Positions 39,779-52,084 of a stretch of 64,000 nt of DNA are shown piece after piece. Each line of letters opens with the position of its first letter. Position 1 is the stretch's first letter. The translations under genes were made by a program, and so were the position numbers. Where the stretch lies: contig NC_085875.1 of assembly GCF_034702125.1 (NCBI RefSeq), forward strand, positions 52,571,176 to 52,635,175, in the 5' to 3' direction. The notes below the pieces were generated by a model. The model was not told the origin of the DNA and made no database searches. It saw only the letters and a program-made list of their open reading frames with translations. The stretch comes from Engraulis encrasicolus. Its lineage: Eukaryota > Chordata > Actinopteri > Clupeiformes > Engraulidae.

Positions 39779-41353
39779 GATCACTCTCTCGTCTGCTAGA
39801 TGACAACTTGTCAATAGCCTACTAGATCCCCGCCGTCACAGCGTATACAGAGACGGATAGTGAGTTTCTTGGGTTGAGATGCGCAGTTGCCATGATAGGA
39901 ACAAGTGGGGTTAGGTGCTAGCAAGAGTCTATAGTTGTTCCTATAATTATTCTCGTTCGCAGAGCATGTTGCGGCACAGTCTAAAATTACATTTCAGCAT
40001 GCCGATTCGTACCTCCAAAACGTAATAACTGACCACTATCCATAGCGCGTACGATATCATATTAAAGTTAGTCTATAATTAAGAGGCGGGTCGAGGGGTT
40101 CAGCGCTTTACCAGCCAGTAGATTGTCACTGACAGAAAAAGTGTAAATTAATTCTTAACAGTCACACATATACCATAACCTGTCGACATACACAAGCTCG
40201 GGTGGATATATTTTAGCTTTTAACAATATATAAAAGAGATTTACACAGCTGTGAATATACATGGTTCACCAGCAAAACAACACCCCCGAATTAGAGCGCA
40301 CAGGGATCTGTCGAACTATTCGATCAGGCAAGGCACCCTACGAATCCATTGACTCTCCGGAATTGGAAGTAACAAGTGTGAAACATCCACTACCAGCATG
40401 TATAAAGTGAAGGTTGGTGCACGGAGTAAGCTGTTGGGATTGTATAGTCTTCACAAGTTTATGTTCACTAAATAAACTCCAGGCAAAGATCCATGACAGA
40501 GCCACTACAGACAGAGCGTTCAGATCCTCCCCATGACAGTGAAGAAGACAAGGCTCCAAGGAAACGTCTTCCCTCAACTTGTCGAAATGTTTCTTCGCTC
40601 CACTTTGTAAATTTCCAGTTCACAATCTCCTTAAGTCTATTTTGCTGAAAACAAACAATTCACTGATCTCCCTCGCTCCTTGCAAGCGTACACAGAAAAA
40701 TACAAAATCGCAGGAAAAAATAAAAATAAGAAAGGGCGTTATTAATCCAAGCTCAGACTGTGCTCTGCTGTTGAAGTAGTCAAAGTTGAAGTTGTACAAA
40801 ATAAGAGGTGAGATAGTCCTATCCCCTGTCTCTCTCGCTCGTAGTGTTGTTCCCTCTCCACGAGCACAGCACGAAGTCAGATGCCTGCCCAGTGCGCGCT
40901 GAACTTCATCGAGCCAGAGTCTGTTCGCGATGTATTTTGCTGCTGTGATGTCACGGGCAAAATGCTGCGATTCATCAGCCAAGGGAAGAGACCCATGTCA
41001 CGTCTTTGCGTGTAACATTTTAATAGTTTAAATAACCTATGCTCAGCCACCTCCCTCGCTCATCGGAACCCACGTTTCGCCAGATATGACATCTTTGCCT
41101 GTAGGGCCAGTTACTTTGAAACGCATTACATAAAAAACGACATACGTCATTCCGATTGTAGGCTACAGGATTCATAGACCAGCAACAAATATAGGTAGGC
41201 CTATCTAGTGTGGAAGATACCTTAAAATCGGAGGTTTAAAACACCCAGGACTTAACTTCATAGGCTAATGTATGGGTATAGTGCGCCAACGCGTGGAGAG
41301 AAATAACGACTACTCGTTTGAGTGAGCGTAGGGGTAGATGGAAAAAATATATT
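39779..41353 (-). promoter_or_regulatory. gdf3-bmp2 intergenic region, probable bmp2 promoter and 5' noncoding exon
   Basis: The only sequence between the two genes; no transposon was recognised in it, unlike its surroundings. Vertebrate BMP2/4 genes usually have a noncoding first exon, and an acceptor-like CAG at 39793-39795 precedes the coding exon. Donor-like sites on the minus strand are near 40010 and 40090. A CRE-like TGATGTCAC is at about 40948. A 120-aa minus-strand open frame (40982..40620) resembles no known protein and may be 5' UTR. No TATA box could be fixed. Confidence 0.4.
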
Positions 41354-41359
41354 TTTATT
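41354..41359 (-). terminator. Candidate poly(A) signal of gdf3
   Basis: AATAAA on the minus strand, about 180 bp after the gdf3 stop and inside an AT-rich run. It is the first canonical hexamer noticed downstream of that gene. Confidence 0.5.
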
Positions 41360-41536
41360 ATAAGAAGAAGTTAACATTCATAACCATGAAATGGAATAAT
41401 ACCGTCATAAGATTTACTGCAACGCATTAGTCATTTAAAACGCAGCAGTTTATAGAGATATTTAAACAAATCGACTTAAAATCTTGTCAAGCCAGTCAGT
41501 CAAATTTCAATGCAAACCTTTAAGACTTTTTTTCTT

Positions 41537-42756
41537 TTATCTACAACCACATTCATCTACAACCATGTCCTCATAATGTCTAAGGACAACATTGTCATTG
41601 TTGTCATAATACAACATAGAAATGGGAGAGAGTTTAATTGGAACACAACAGGGCTGGGGAGTACTCTTTGGATCAAAGGAATGGACCAAAGTCTGTAAAA
41701 TGGCGTGGTTGGTCCCATTAAGACTTTCGCTCAAAGGGAATGGACACTCTCCGTGGCAGTAGTTGGCTACGTATCCCTGAGGCGCAATGATCCAGTCTTG
41801 CCATCCAACATCCTTGAAGTCGATGTACAGCCGTCTCGGTTTGCAGACGTTGCTGGGCGTAACCGGTAGATAATAAGCACTTCTTTTCCTGCGGGACCTG
41901 CAGTGGAGTGGGTTCAAAGACACCACTACCAACGACGTGTAAAACTCGGGTACGAGACTGACATATGGATAAGAAAACACACGGCCAATGTCAAAATAGA
42001 GTGAGTCTACGTCGTTGGTCGTCTGACTTGGCTGCGCAACGAGGGCCAACCCGTAGTTCTTGCTGGGCTTTCTCCAGCCCTCAGCGATGTCCGTCAAATT
42101 AAAGCGCACATACCCCGAGGTTAGTTGCACAGATTGGGTGTAGAGCAGCTTTCGAGTGGACTGGTGATTCACCCCTTTAAGTGTAGTCTTGAGAACTTTG
42201 AAAAGGGAAATACTGAAGGCTTGTTGGTCGAGCCCCTGCGAAACGCGAGAGAAATCCTGCCTAAACTTTATCTCCAGCTGTGCAAATGAGAGTTGCTCAA
42301 TTTTCTCCAGCACGGACATGTTGAAAAACAGATGCTTCTCCACACATTTGGGGCAATGGCTGTTGGAAGGCGGTATCATCCTACCTGTTGAGTGGACAAA
42401 GATGAGTTGCGTTAAAATGTTGACCTCGTATACAAAAACACAACTGATACCAGAGCACATCAGTCTCAGTCTCACTTACCTTGATCTTGAACATAACGCA
42501 CTATATTCCCACGGACACCGAACTCAGAAACCATGCATGGGTCATTTGTAGTCACAGATTTTTCCCTCGCATGGGACTTTTTGAACATTTTCCAAAGCAA
42601 TGCAGGAATAGCGCCATGCACTGACGGCTTGGGTCGACTAGACAAACCCAATGTCTTCAAAAATAACTGCTCCTGAAATTCCGGATCCACGCTCAAGTTA
42701 AAAGCAAACATGCTCCAAAGGATAACGATTAAAAAGATCAAAGTTGACCCAGCCAT
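41537..42756 (-). CDS. gdf3: GDF3/Vg1-type (GDF1/3) growth factor (join 42756..42480, 42384..41537)
   Basis: Secreted TGF-beta ligand of 374 aa. Seen: start at 42756 (A at -3, G at +4), giving the signal peptide [20 protein letters not shown]. An in-frame Met at 42903 lies upstream of it and is disfavoured. Exon 1 ends at 42480 (AAG|GTAAGT). The intron is only 95 bp (42479..42385) and phase 1. Exon 2 begins after CAACAG. The furin site RSRRKR precedes a 114-aa mature domain with seven cysteines and one glycosylation sequon (NGT). The C-terminus [19 protein letters not shown]...VDECGCR is the GDF1/GDF3/Vg1 signature. Known: fish gdf3 (vg1/dvr1) is maternal and heterodimerises with Nodal for mesendoderm and left-right patterning. 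Mammalian GDF3 lacks the inter-chain cysteine, but this protein keeps PCCVP. The gene lies in the same orientation as bmp2, 1.76 kb upstream of it. An AATAAA lies about 180 bp past the stop. Separation from gdf1-type paralogues would need a tree. Confidence 0.93.
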
Positions 42757-43296
42757 ATTGCAAAATACACGATCAGCCACGGTAACCTCTGTCCTGCCTC
42801 TAGTTTGTAGGCCCAACTGGCTCTTCAAAGGCTGTGGTAAATTTGCTGATAACGAAGTGCTAATTGGCGAGGTGATCCTGATTGGCTGAGCATCTGACGG
42901 CATACCTCCACAGCGATAAGATTAATACGCATGCGCATACCGGGAAATATATGCTTTGAAATCTCTTAGTGGTTTTTTCAAAATCCTGTTCAAATAAGCG
43001 TGCTGCATTTGACTTACACCTGTCCCGAAATTACTGGTTAGACCATCTGAACATAAGTAGATAAGCATCGAGGTAGCATTTAATTGCATACAGGATTGCA
43101 GACAGACTTTTTTCCTTCATTATTATCCCCAGAACAGAATCATTGTTTTCATCAGCTACATTCCAGAATGGAATGGTAAGAGCACTGACAAGACATGGAT
43201 TGATCCATTACTTTGTTGGTGATAGCAGTTCCTTGGCTGAACCTCGGGGAGTACATTCCATTTGACAAAGTGTTTTCAGGGATTGATTACTGCACA

Positions 43297-43549
43297 GGTC
43301 TAACGGGCCTTGGCCCAGGGGCCCAAGAGCCAAGGGGGCCCTGAAAACCAATCCTCTTTACTTCCATTCTCATATTCCCTCTAATTTCACGTTTTCTGAG
43401 AGGACAAACCCCAAACCCTCAACAAAATACGGCCTCTAACATCTGGCCTCCTAAAACTCTGCCTCTTTTTCGGAAACTAGCAACACCCATTGAGGGGGTC
43501 TTTCTTGCTGTCTGGCCAAGGGGCCCATTAAGTCATAATCCGTGCCTAA
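43297..43549 (-). mobile_element. hAT-like element (GGGCCC family)
   Basis: Inverted relative of 26271-26563: GGCCCAGGGGCCCAAGAGCC at the left, CCAAGGGGCCCATTAAG and CATAATCCGTGCCT at the right. Target duplication not clear. Confidence 0.6.
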
Positions 43550-43612
43550 ATGTAGTGAGTGAATAATGCTGGTCAAGGCAGAGGATTAAAGACACCCTCT
43601 GTATGGCAGTTG

Positions 43613-43721
<109 letters not shown>

Positions 43722-43785
43722 CCTCTGTGTGGCAGCTCAAATAGCCCTCAGCGGGAGCATGCTTCTCACACAAAACCTCACTTAA

Positions 43786-44152
43786 AGGTGCAGTGTGCAA
43801 CATTTTTCTTTGTTCACTGTCAAAATTAACAATTATTAAAATGTGTGTTGTGTTGCCCATTCATAATCTTGTCGCTTTTTCATGCACATGTCACCATCAA
43901 TGTTTTCAACCATTCCTGACGGCCTTAGACACATTTTGCATGTGTATGGTGATGGATGGGGTCGAGCCTTTATTTTCATGCACCATCCTGAGCAATACTT
44001 AACCAAATAATGGACATTGAAGTTTTTAATCTTTTTTCCCACTTGCTATGACGTGATAAACTAATATAACCACAGTCATGGATATCACATTTGTCCCTTC
44101 TTAGTCCTGGTAATTTTTTGAGGATAAGAGTACACATATTGCACACTGGGCC
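43786..44152. mobile_element. Nonautonomous element, GTGCAGTGTGC family
   Basis: TTAA then AGGTGCAGTGTGCAACAT; right end inverted AGGCCCAGTGTGCAATAT next to TTGA (decayed TTAA). 367 bp, noncoding. Confidence 0.65.
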
Positions 44153-44307
44153 TTTGAACAAGTTTATGCCTCTTTGAATTTGACGAATGTCACTACAGAC
44201 CAGAGAGGAGGAGACATGAATGTAATCGCTCTATCAACTATTTGAAATAAGAAAGACGGTTGTCATGAACGTTCAAAACAAATGGATATATTCACTGTGA
44301 AAACATG

Positions 44308-44537
44308 TGAAGAGTTCAGATGCAAAACTCCATTTCTGAAGACCTGCACTTCTATATTTTTAGAGAACCCAGTTGTTGGTTTGGTTTACATTGATGCACT
44401 TGATAATACATTTAAATAGTTGTATTACAAGAATAACATTAAAAAAATATGCAATTTTGATAGCTTTGTATCAAATAAAAATTAATGAAGATTATTTTCT
44501 GAAAAGGCACTAGGGGGTTTTGCATCTGAACTCTTCA
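44308..44537. mobile_element. MITE with 21-bp perfect inverted ends
   Basis: TGAAGAGTTCAGATGCAAAA at 44308 is exactly inverted at 44537. The interior is AT-rich and noncoding. Confidence 0.8.
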
Positions 44538-44571
44538 TGTATAAAGTGCAGGAGAATGCAGGACGAGCCAC

Positions 44572-44704
<133 letters not shown>

Positions 44705-45230
44705 AAGGCAGTGATGAGTAGACAGAGGCGGTGGATATGTGTGTGTGTGTGTGTGTGTGTGGGGGGGGGGGGGGTTTGAAGGGTCCTCATCATCATAGTA
44801 ATACTAGTGAGATGTTTACTTGGATGGGTATGTAGATAAGACAACACATGAAACAATGGCACTGTGCTCTATTCATTGCAGCTCAGCCGCAGGGGCGGAC
44901 TATGACTCCATGGGGCCCTGGGCCAGACAACAATAATGCCCTCCCCCCCCCATCTGGGTGCTGATAGCTTACAAAGAAAGCTTCAGTGGTTAGAGACCAC
45001 ATGTCTTAAGGTAAGGCAACCCATGAAACAATGGCTTTGTGCTCTATTCACCGTAGCTCAGCAGCAGGGGCGGATAATGACTCTATGGGGCCCTGGGCCA
45101 GACAACAAGAAAGGGCCCCCCTTATCTGATTGTTGGTAGTTTGCATAATGATTCAGAATTCTTGGCCATGTGTGGGTATTTATGTTTTAGGTGGGTGGGG
45201 GAGGTTGTCTCCCAATAACATTTGAAAGTA

Positions 45231-46824
45231 CAGTGAGGAGAATAAGTATTTGATCCCTTGCTGATTTTGTTGGTTTGCCCACTAATAAAGATATGATCAG
45301 TCTTTAATGTTAATGATAATATGTATTCTAATATGGAGAGACAGAATATCAAAAAGAAAATCCAGAAATTAACTCTAAAGAATATATAATAATTGATTTA
45401 TATTTAATTGAGGGAAATAAGTATTTGATCCCCTGCCAACCATTAAGTGTTCTGATCCCGCAGATCAAATGGCACTTCCAATCAACTTATCTGAATTGAA
45501 CACACCTGTTAATAGTAACCTGCACAAAAGACACATTGAATCGGCAGAATCAGTCCTTAGAATCAGTCAATCAATCAAACTAAACTCGCCAACATGGGAC
45601 AGACCAAAAAGCTGTCAAAGGATGTCAGGGACAAGATTTTAGAACTCAATAAGACTGAAATGGGTTCCTGGATATTAAAGAGCAAACTGTTGGTGCGTTT
45701 CCTCCCAATTTTAGGACATACAAAATGATCATCAATCATCAATCTTAGGCCTGTCTCTGGTTCCATACAAGATTTGACCTTGCGGGAATTTAATAACCAG
45801 AAAAAAGGAGATAAAGCACCTTAAAACTGTATGGGAGGAGCTAGGAAATGATCTCAAGGCAGCTGGGACCTCAATCACTAAGAAAACTATTGGAAACACT
45901 TGATACCACAGCGGATTAAAATCCTGCAGTGCATGTATGGTACCCCGGCTTCAGAAGGAACCTGTTCAGGCTCACCTGAGGTTTGCCAATGAACGTCAAA
46001 CTGGATTAGGATATGATTGGGAGGTGCTAGAATCAGATAACACCAAAATCAAACTGTTTGGCATTAACACAACTCTATGTGTTTGGAGGAAGAGAAATGC
46101 TGCCTATGATCCCAAGAACAACACCCTCTCCAACATCATAAATGAAAGTGGTAACATTATGTTTTGAGGTTGTTTGTCTGGCCAAGACACAGGACAACTT
46201 CACATCGTCAAGAAATGGATGGAGGGAGACATGTAAACATACAATGCTGCATGCCAACCTCTTTCCCACCACCACTAGACTGAAGGTGGGTCATGGATTA
46301 GCCTCCCAAAATTATAATAATCCATAACATACAGCCCAAGCAACGAAGGAGTAGCTCAAGCAGAAGCACATTAAGGTCATGATGTGGCCTAGACAGTTTC
46401 CAAACATTAACCCTATAATAATCCTGTGAAGGGAACAGAAGTTCCCATTTGGCAAGCTACAGTCATACAACTTAAGTGATTTAGAGATGATCTGCAAAGA
46501 AAAGTGGACAAAAATCCTTTCTAATATACCCACACACATTGTCACTAACAGAAAGAAACATCTGACCTCTGTATGTGAAAACAAGGGCTTTGCCACCAAG
46601 TATTTTGTCTTTTTTGACTAGAGGGGTCAAATACTTATTTTCCTCAATGGAACACAAATCAATTAAAATATATTCTTCAAAGTTATTTTCTGGATTTTCT
46701 TTTTGATGTTCTGTCTCTATATATTATAATACATTTTATCATTAATATTATAGAATGATCATGTCTTTATTAGTGGGCAAACCAACAAAATCAGCAAGGG
46801 ATCAAATACTTATTCTCCTCACTG
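45231..46824 (+). mobile_element. Full-length Tc1-like transposon, inactive
   Basis: TA at both ends. Outer repeats CAGTGAGGAGAATAAGTATT (45231; inverted at 46824). Inner direct repeats GAGGGAAATAAGTATTTGAT at about 45410 and inverted near 46630: the IR/DR design of Tc1-like elements. 1594 bp, the usual size. Confidence 0.92.
45592..46610 (+). pseudogene. Tc1-type transposase pseudogene
   Basis: Begins MGQTKKLSKDVRDKILEL (N-terminal DNA-binding part), breaks down through frameshifts and stops, then reads HLRFANERQ and WEVLESDNTKIKLFGINT...CVWRKRNAAYDPKN (45937-46167). In place of the usual WSDETK this copy has ESDNTK, so the acidic Glu is lost. Later blocks (ALKVGHGLA-like, GFATKY-like) are scattered. 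It cannot encode an active enzyme. Confidence 0.85.
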
Positions 46825-46955
46825 TATAGTTGTTAAAAGTGTGATTTTAATGCAATAGGAGAATGCTAAAGGCTAGCACTTCAGGGCCTCCTTGACTCTT
46901 GGCCCGTGGGCCTGGGCCCAGTAAGCCTGTGCTATAATCTGTGCCTGCTCAGCAG

Positions 46956-48019
46956 CAATCACACTCTGAGATATTACTCATGATGATGTCAAATATAAGG
47001 TTACACACACAACACTGGCCACAGAGCGCTTTGTGGTGCACACATGCATGGGCCTCTCCAATGACTGATGTCTGTATCAGGTGAGCCTTTTGAGTCAGCA
47101 TACAAATCCTGCACCGTCAATGGTGCTTTTTATATCCTTATGTTTCACTTTAGATTGTAATTTATGCCTGTGTGCCACAGAAATGATTTGATCATATCAC
47201 AGTGCACAAAGCCCTCTGTTTTTCGAGAAATCTGCTTTCCAAATGACTACGCCCCCATCTAAACCTCACTGAAATCAATTATCCCGACCAGCATGACAGG
47301 GACACTATGGTGTAAAGGGATGTTGTCTAACACATGGAAATCTATCCATCATATTGGAATTATTATCTATATTTACAAAGCTGACCACAGCAGAGACTTC
47401 ACAGCTCCAATGACAAACAAGGGGAAGTCTTGTCATAGTTGCAGGATATCATCTTAAAGGGCTGCCTGTCACACTGATACATCCGCTTCATCTCCCAGAT
47501 GTGAGAGAGAGGATGAGGTGAGAAACATATTTGACCACATTCAAAAGAGTGCTCTGGCCTGTTATGGTTGAATCTTGGCAGGCATTGTCATACTTTTTTC
47601 ATGGTTTATGAAGCACCCGAGTGACATTACAATACACTTAGCATTTTATGTTTACTGCATGTCTCCCTGAAGTTCACACTAGTAAACCTAGATAACAAAC
47701 TGTAAGACAGTGTCAGTGAAGTAGTATGCTGACACTAAAGGTTTCCATCAAATGTTTTACCCTTATATGCATGACAGCATGACATATTTGCTTAACTCTT
47801 TAGTTTCTCTGTTATCATTCAAGATAACATTTCAAGAGCTAAGAAAAAATACCTAACCAGACAAATAGTTCTACATACATCAACATTAACATTAAACTCA
47901 TTACACTTCTACCTGAAGTGCAGGCAAGCAAACCTAGTAAATGAATGTACTGAAAGACACAGTGTCAGTAAGATACAATGTTCTCGCTAAAGTAGATGTT
48001 TGTTTATATCAAATATGCT
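46956..48019. other. No gene recognised
   Basis: AT-rich. A duplicated stretch (TTCACACTAGTAAACCTAGA / AGGCAAGCAAACCTAGTAAA with GACAGTGTCAGT) near 47670-47720 and 47920-47975 hints at a local diverged duplication. Confidence 0.4.
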
Positions 48020-48165
48020 ACTCTTGGCTGCACCGTGGCTCTAACGCTAGGGCGCTCGATTGCAGCCTGGGTCCTATGCCAATTCTTCCCACATCTCTCT
48101 CTCCCGTTTGTTTCCTGTCACTCCTTCAATGTCCTGTCATAAAGATAAAGTCATAAAAGACCAGA
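48020..48165 (+). mobile_element. tRNA-derived SINE (family D)
   Basis: GGCTGCACCGTGGCTCTAAC head, CATCTCTCTCTCCCGTTTG, TTCCTGTCACTCCTTCAATG, TCCTGTCATAAAGATAAAG tail. Confidence 0.7.
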
Positions 48166-48275
48166 AGAAATGTTACTCTTACAATGAAATATTTTACACT
48201 CTTTATCGCTCGCTTATATGATATGGCCTCCTGGAAAAAAATGCCTCATGAGAAAAAAATGTTCATACTACTAGT

Positions 48276-48653
48276 TAGGGGTGGGCGATATGACGATATT
48301 ATATCGTGAATCGCGATATTGAGTAAAATATCGTCTCGAATCTGCCAAAGTGGAGAAATCGTATAGATCGTCTTGCAGTGAAGATGTTTATTATCAGTAT
48401 CAGAGTGACGTTTTCTCACTTGTGTTGTTGTCTTCACTTTATTCTTTACATTATTGTATTCCACTTGTACACTTTATGAGAGTATCATCAGTGTGTTAAC
48501 ATTTTATTGACTGCAAATTACAAATTGCAAGTATATGAAAGTTGTTTTTTGTTGTTTTTATTTTTTGGATGGAAGATCGTGATAAAAAATCGATATCGTG
48601 ATTTCATGTTAAAAAATCGTGATACAACATTTTTGCCATATCGCCCACCCCTA
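48276..48653. mobile_element. hAT-like nonautonomous element
   Basis: TAGGGGTGGGCGATATG at 48276 is inverted at 48653. Flanks CTACTAGT / CTACAAAT match at 6 of 8. The interior is rich in ATATCG/CGATAT. Confidence 0.75.
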
Positions 48654-48667
48654 CTACAAATGGCCCG

Positions 48668-48773
48668 AATGAATGAATGAATGAATGAATGAATGAATGG
48701 ATGGATGAATGAATGAATGAATGAATGAATGAATGAATGAATGAATGAATGAATGAATGAATGAATGAATGAA
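48668..48773. repeat. (GAAT)n tetranucleotide repeat
   Basis: About 26 units with GGAT variants near 48697-48708. Confidence 0.96.
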
Positions 48774-49082
48774 ACATGCAATTAAAACAAAGTAATGCAA
48801 TGCAACATGAGCCACTAATCAGTCCCCTGGATGTCTCTAGTCATGTCAGAAGAGCACCATGCCAATTACAGAGTGCATGTGGACACTAGACATTACCTCA
48901 GTGCCACAAACAATCATCTAGTGTCTGCTCCAGCAGGGCACAGGGACAGTCTGAAGGTGGGCAGAGAGGAGTAAGATTTACTACAGTATGCTATATCCAA
49001 GCCCGCCTGCATGGCTAAATATGGAAAATATGCATGGAAAATATGCTGCAGACAGAAGTAGGCCTAGAACAGAAAGCCAATG

Positions 49083-49310
49083 GGGAAGGGGAGCAGGTCG
49101 ATTCATCCATTCGTGTTTCGGCAGCAGTTGTTTTGTCCACCATGCAATCGATTTGTCCAATAGAGCAGTCATGTCGTCTACATGGAGCAGTCGTTTCGTC
49201 CAAGTTATCCTCTTGAGCAGCAGAAACCGTGTATGGCTGTCTCCACTTTTTAACCTTCGTTATTATAGCCTAAAATATAGATCATTTTGTTCTTTCTCCA
49301 TGAGTATAAA
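49083..49310 (-). repeat. Dispersed repeat with GACGAAACGACTGC motifs, copy 1
   Basis: The minus strand matches 52671-52920: TTTCTGCTGCTCAAGAGGAT, GGACGAAACGACTGCTCC, and three more variants of that motif. The pair is inverted, about 3.4 kb apart. Confidence 0.65.
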
Positions 49311-49319
49311 TAGCCTTGT

Positions 49320-49560
49320 TCCCACTGACGGTGCGTGTGTTTAGCTCTGGAGCCCGCTGGTGGAGAGCTACACACACTTCCGTCTGTTAGCTCTGCCATT
49401 ACACGTAACATGCTCCTCTCGAGTAGAAAATAAATGGAGCATTTCTTGCTTAAATATCAACGGCAGCTCACAGGACAGATTATATACTATATTGACTCTT
49501 AAGAGATGAACAGAAAACGTTTTTGGAGGAATTTGTTGGTGGTGAGTAGCAATAAACGTG
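49320..49560. mobile_element. Partial copy of the 6.8-9.2-kb element family
   Basis: TTTAGCTCTGGAGCCCGCTG, GAGCTACACACACTTCCGTC, GGAGCATTTCTTGCTTAAAT and GGAGGAATTTGTTG are shared with 6840-6960 and 9000-9060. Confidence 0.5.
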
Positions 49561-49915
49561 TAAGGGTTTTGGACTCTTTGAGTTTTCTGTGTTGGACTTT
49601 TCTGTTATGTTCCATGTGTGTTTAGTTCCTAGCCTCTGGCATTTTCCTTCTTGTTCTGGCCTTTGTTTACTTTGTGTGCATTCCAATATGCAACCTTGCG
49701 CCCTCCACTTGTGCTTGTGGCATCACCCCGCCTCCTGGCCCCTCCTCCGTGGAGAAAACAATTACGTTTCCCAGCTGTCATCCAAGCCACAATATCTTTT
49801 GGGGGAGTATTCTTCATTCACCATCCAGTTTTCAAATGAGAAAATGACTTTACAATTGAGCTTTTGCGAGATATTGAAATATAATGCTGTTGTCAGTGAT
49901 GTCATCATGACGTAT

Positions 49916-50083
49916 TGCTTCCAGCCACACCAGCCAATTAACATCGCTGATACTGCAGTGGAGAGGGTTAAGAGCTATAAATTCCTAGGAGTCAACATCA
50001 AGGAGGATCTCAGCTGGTCTCATCACATCAATTGCATCACTAAGACGGCTAGACAGCGACTGTTTTTTCTGAGACATTTCTGA
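49916..50083 (+). pseudogene. L2-type LINE ORF2 fragment
   Basis: Reads KSYKFLGVNIKEDLSWSHHI then TARQRLFFLRHF, the post-RT region of L2/CR1-like ORF2. Both sides are lost. Confidence 0.75.
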
Positions 50084-50618
50084 GAATTTTCTAACCACAA
50101 TGCATCAAACTGGCAAGGTGCGCATGCTCGCTGCTTAACAAAAGCAGCACTGCTTCGTCACGAACGAGCATATTGTTCACTTGTCTTGCTGTTGTTCCCA
50201 CCATCGTTGTTTCCTGATTAGTTCCCTCTGTGTTAATTGTTTTCATTGTATTTTAACCCTCATATTTCTGGTTGTCCTTTCTGAGTCATTGCCATTGCGT
50301 GCCGTACGTTTTCGTGTCTCCTCGTAGTTCCTTCCTGTCAGGAATTTGTAGTTTTGATTTTTGATCCCTCATGATCTTTTGTTTTTGGATTTCTTTACCC
50401 TTTTATGTTTGTAATTTTAGTCTTTAGTTTGAATAAAAACCATATTTGAAACCTGGATCTCGCTTCTGTACTGTACTTGGGTTCCCATTCTGATATCCTG
50501 ACATAAATGCACCATGCAACTGCAGTGCTACCAGACAGTAGTTTGTGTACACAAACGCACCGTCATGACAACCAGGCTAGAGTATATAGGCTATTTATGA
50601 TAAATGATTTAATAACCA

Positions 50619-51453
50619 ACGACTTACAGGCTATTGGTTACAGTCCCTGGATCAATGTTAGATGCTTTGCTCAAGGGCACTTCAGCCATGGATGGAGGTC
50701 TAAGGAATGGTGATAGCAGGATTCGATCCTGCAATCCTGCAATCTATAGTCCAACTCCCTAGCCATTACACCACAGCTACTCACATGTAGTTATTCAGGG
50801 GTTTTGTGTTTTCTTGGGTAGCCAAGAAAACCATGATTCGTGACTATGGTTTAACCATGCACCTCTTCCCCCCGCCATGTTTTTTTTAAACCATGGTTTT
50901 AAAACCATGGTTTTAAAAAAAGGGCTTTTGGGGTAGGCGACCATGGTTAAAAAAAACATGGTTTGGGGGGAACCATGGTTTATGGCAAATAGTATACTAG
51001 GGTTAAAGTTAAACCATAAGTTAAACCATAGTCACAAACCATGGTTGTCATGGTTACACTAAAAACCATGATTAACTATAATCCATGGTAAATCTATGGT
51101 AAAACCATGATTAGTTTTCATAGTGGAACCATGGATAATCTTAGTGAGGGCTACTATTATGACAGCTACTGTACTAGAACTATGACTGGTTGATAGCACT
51201 TAGAATCACCATGAAATGTGGTAGTAAAACCATGGCTACTGCATTACAGCCATGGTTGAATTTCGTAAGGGTAGAGTAATCATGACATACCATGGTAGAA
51301 CCATGTTACTACATAAAAATGACAGTAGTACTATAGTAAGCCATAGTACAATTATGGTAGGTTCAGAGTACTTAGAGTAATCATGACATACCATGGTAGA
51401 ATCATGACAATCATAGTAATACCATAATAAACCATGGTCCATTTTCGTAAGGG
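50619..51453 (-). mobile_element. CCATGG-rich element, copy B with its SINE
   Basis: Inverted relative of 27117-28468. Right end TTTTCGTAAGGG (51453). Same order of CCATGG blocks, then CCCCTGAATAACTACATGTG and the family C SINE (to 50619). It lacks the Tc1 insertion, so it shows the empty TA site. The distal half beyond the SINE is missing. Confidence 0.8.
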
Positions 51454-51483
51454 ATGGGAAAAGTCCTGCCATTGAAATATTAC

Positions 51484-51720
51484 TGAAGGAGTCCAATGTT
51501 TCCGCGCTCGCTGGAATATTCAAACATTTTGGAAGCACCGAGTTCGCTGGCCTGCTTACCCATGTGTGGATGTGTCCGTGTATGCGTGTGGCTTCTTACC
51601 AGTTTTACATCTCCCGTGCACATTAAGCACCTGAAATAAACAGCGCATCTCTCCTTCGCAATAGCAGTATTTAAAACGCCAAACAGTGAGAAGGGAAGGT
51701 ATAGTAGTCTTCTCACAGTT
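51484..51720 (+). repeat. Repeat X, uninterrupted copy
   Basis: Matches 6730-6836 (CTGGAATATTCAAACATTTT, GGCCTGC-TACCC) joined directly to 9202-9310 (CATCTCCCGTGCACA, AACAGTGAGAAGGGAAGG). It represents the pre-insertion form of the host of the 2.4-kb element. Confidence 0.65.
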
Positions 51721-51727
51721 GTTTAAT

Positions 51728-52084
51728 CAGTGTTTCTCAACCAGGGTGCCGGGGCACCCTGGGGTGCCGCAGCCCCCCCTCAGGGGTGCCGCGGAAACGT
51801 GGCTGATAATTATGTACTATTATACATATTTGTCTAAATTAATACATTAAGGCTAAGTCAGTGGAATCTGTCATCTGTCATTTACGCACAGTGAAGTTAA
51901 TTTAGGTCACCCCAGTAAGCTGCAACTTCGAAAGTAGGTTGTGTGACATCTCCAAATGTGTTACTTTTCTAAGCTTGTGTGGTATCGGATGCGATGCCAT
52001 GTTGCGGCTTGTTGGTTTGGGGTGCCTTGACATCTTTAACGAATTGAAAGGGTGCCTCGCCTAAAAAAAGGTTGAGAAACACTG
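51728..52084. mobile_element. hAT-like nonautonomous element
   Basis: CAGTGTTTCTCAACCAGGG and (inverted) CAGTGTTTCTCAACCTTTT, a classic hAT terminus; GGGGTGCC-rich interior. 357 bp. Confidence 0.75.

Larger units (their letters stand above)
45065..46947. mobile_element. hAT-like element (GGGCCC family) split by a Tc1 insertion
   Basis: Perfect 8-bp duplication CTCAGCAG at 45057-45064 and 46948-46955. Ends CAGGGGCGGATAATGACTC and (inverted) CAGGCACAGATTATAGCAC. Without the nested Tc1 it is about 290 bp, like its relative at 26271. About 110 bp of flank plus left end is duplicated at 44822-44932. Confidence 0.8.

Noticed and set aside
40620..40982. 120-aa minus-strand frame between gdf3 and bmp2
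   Set aside because: No known domain; most likely 5' UTR or promoter sequence of bmp2.
42189..42551. 120-aa plus-strand frame
   Set aside because: Antisense to gdf3 exons and intron.
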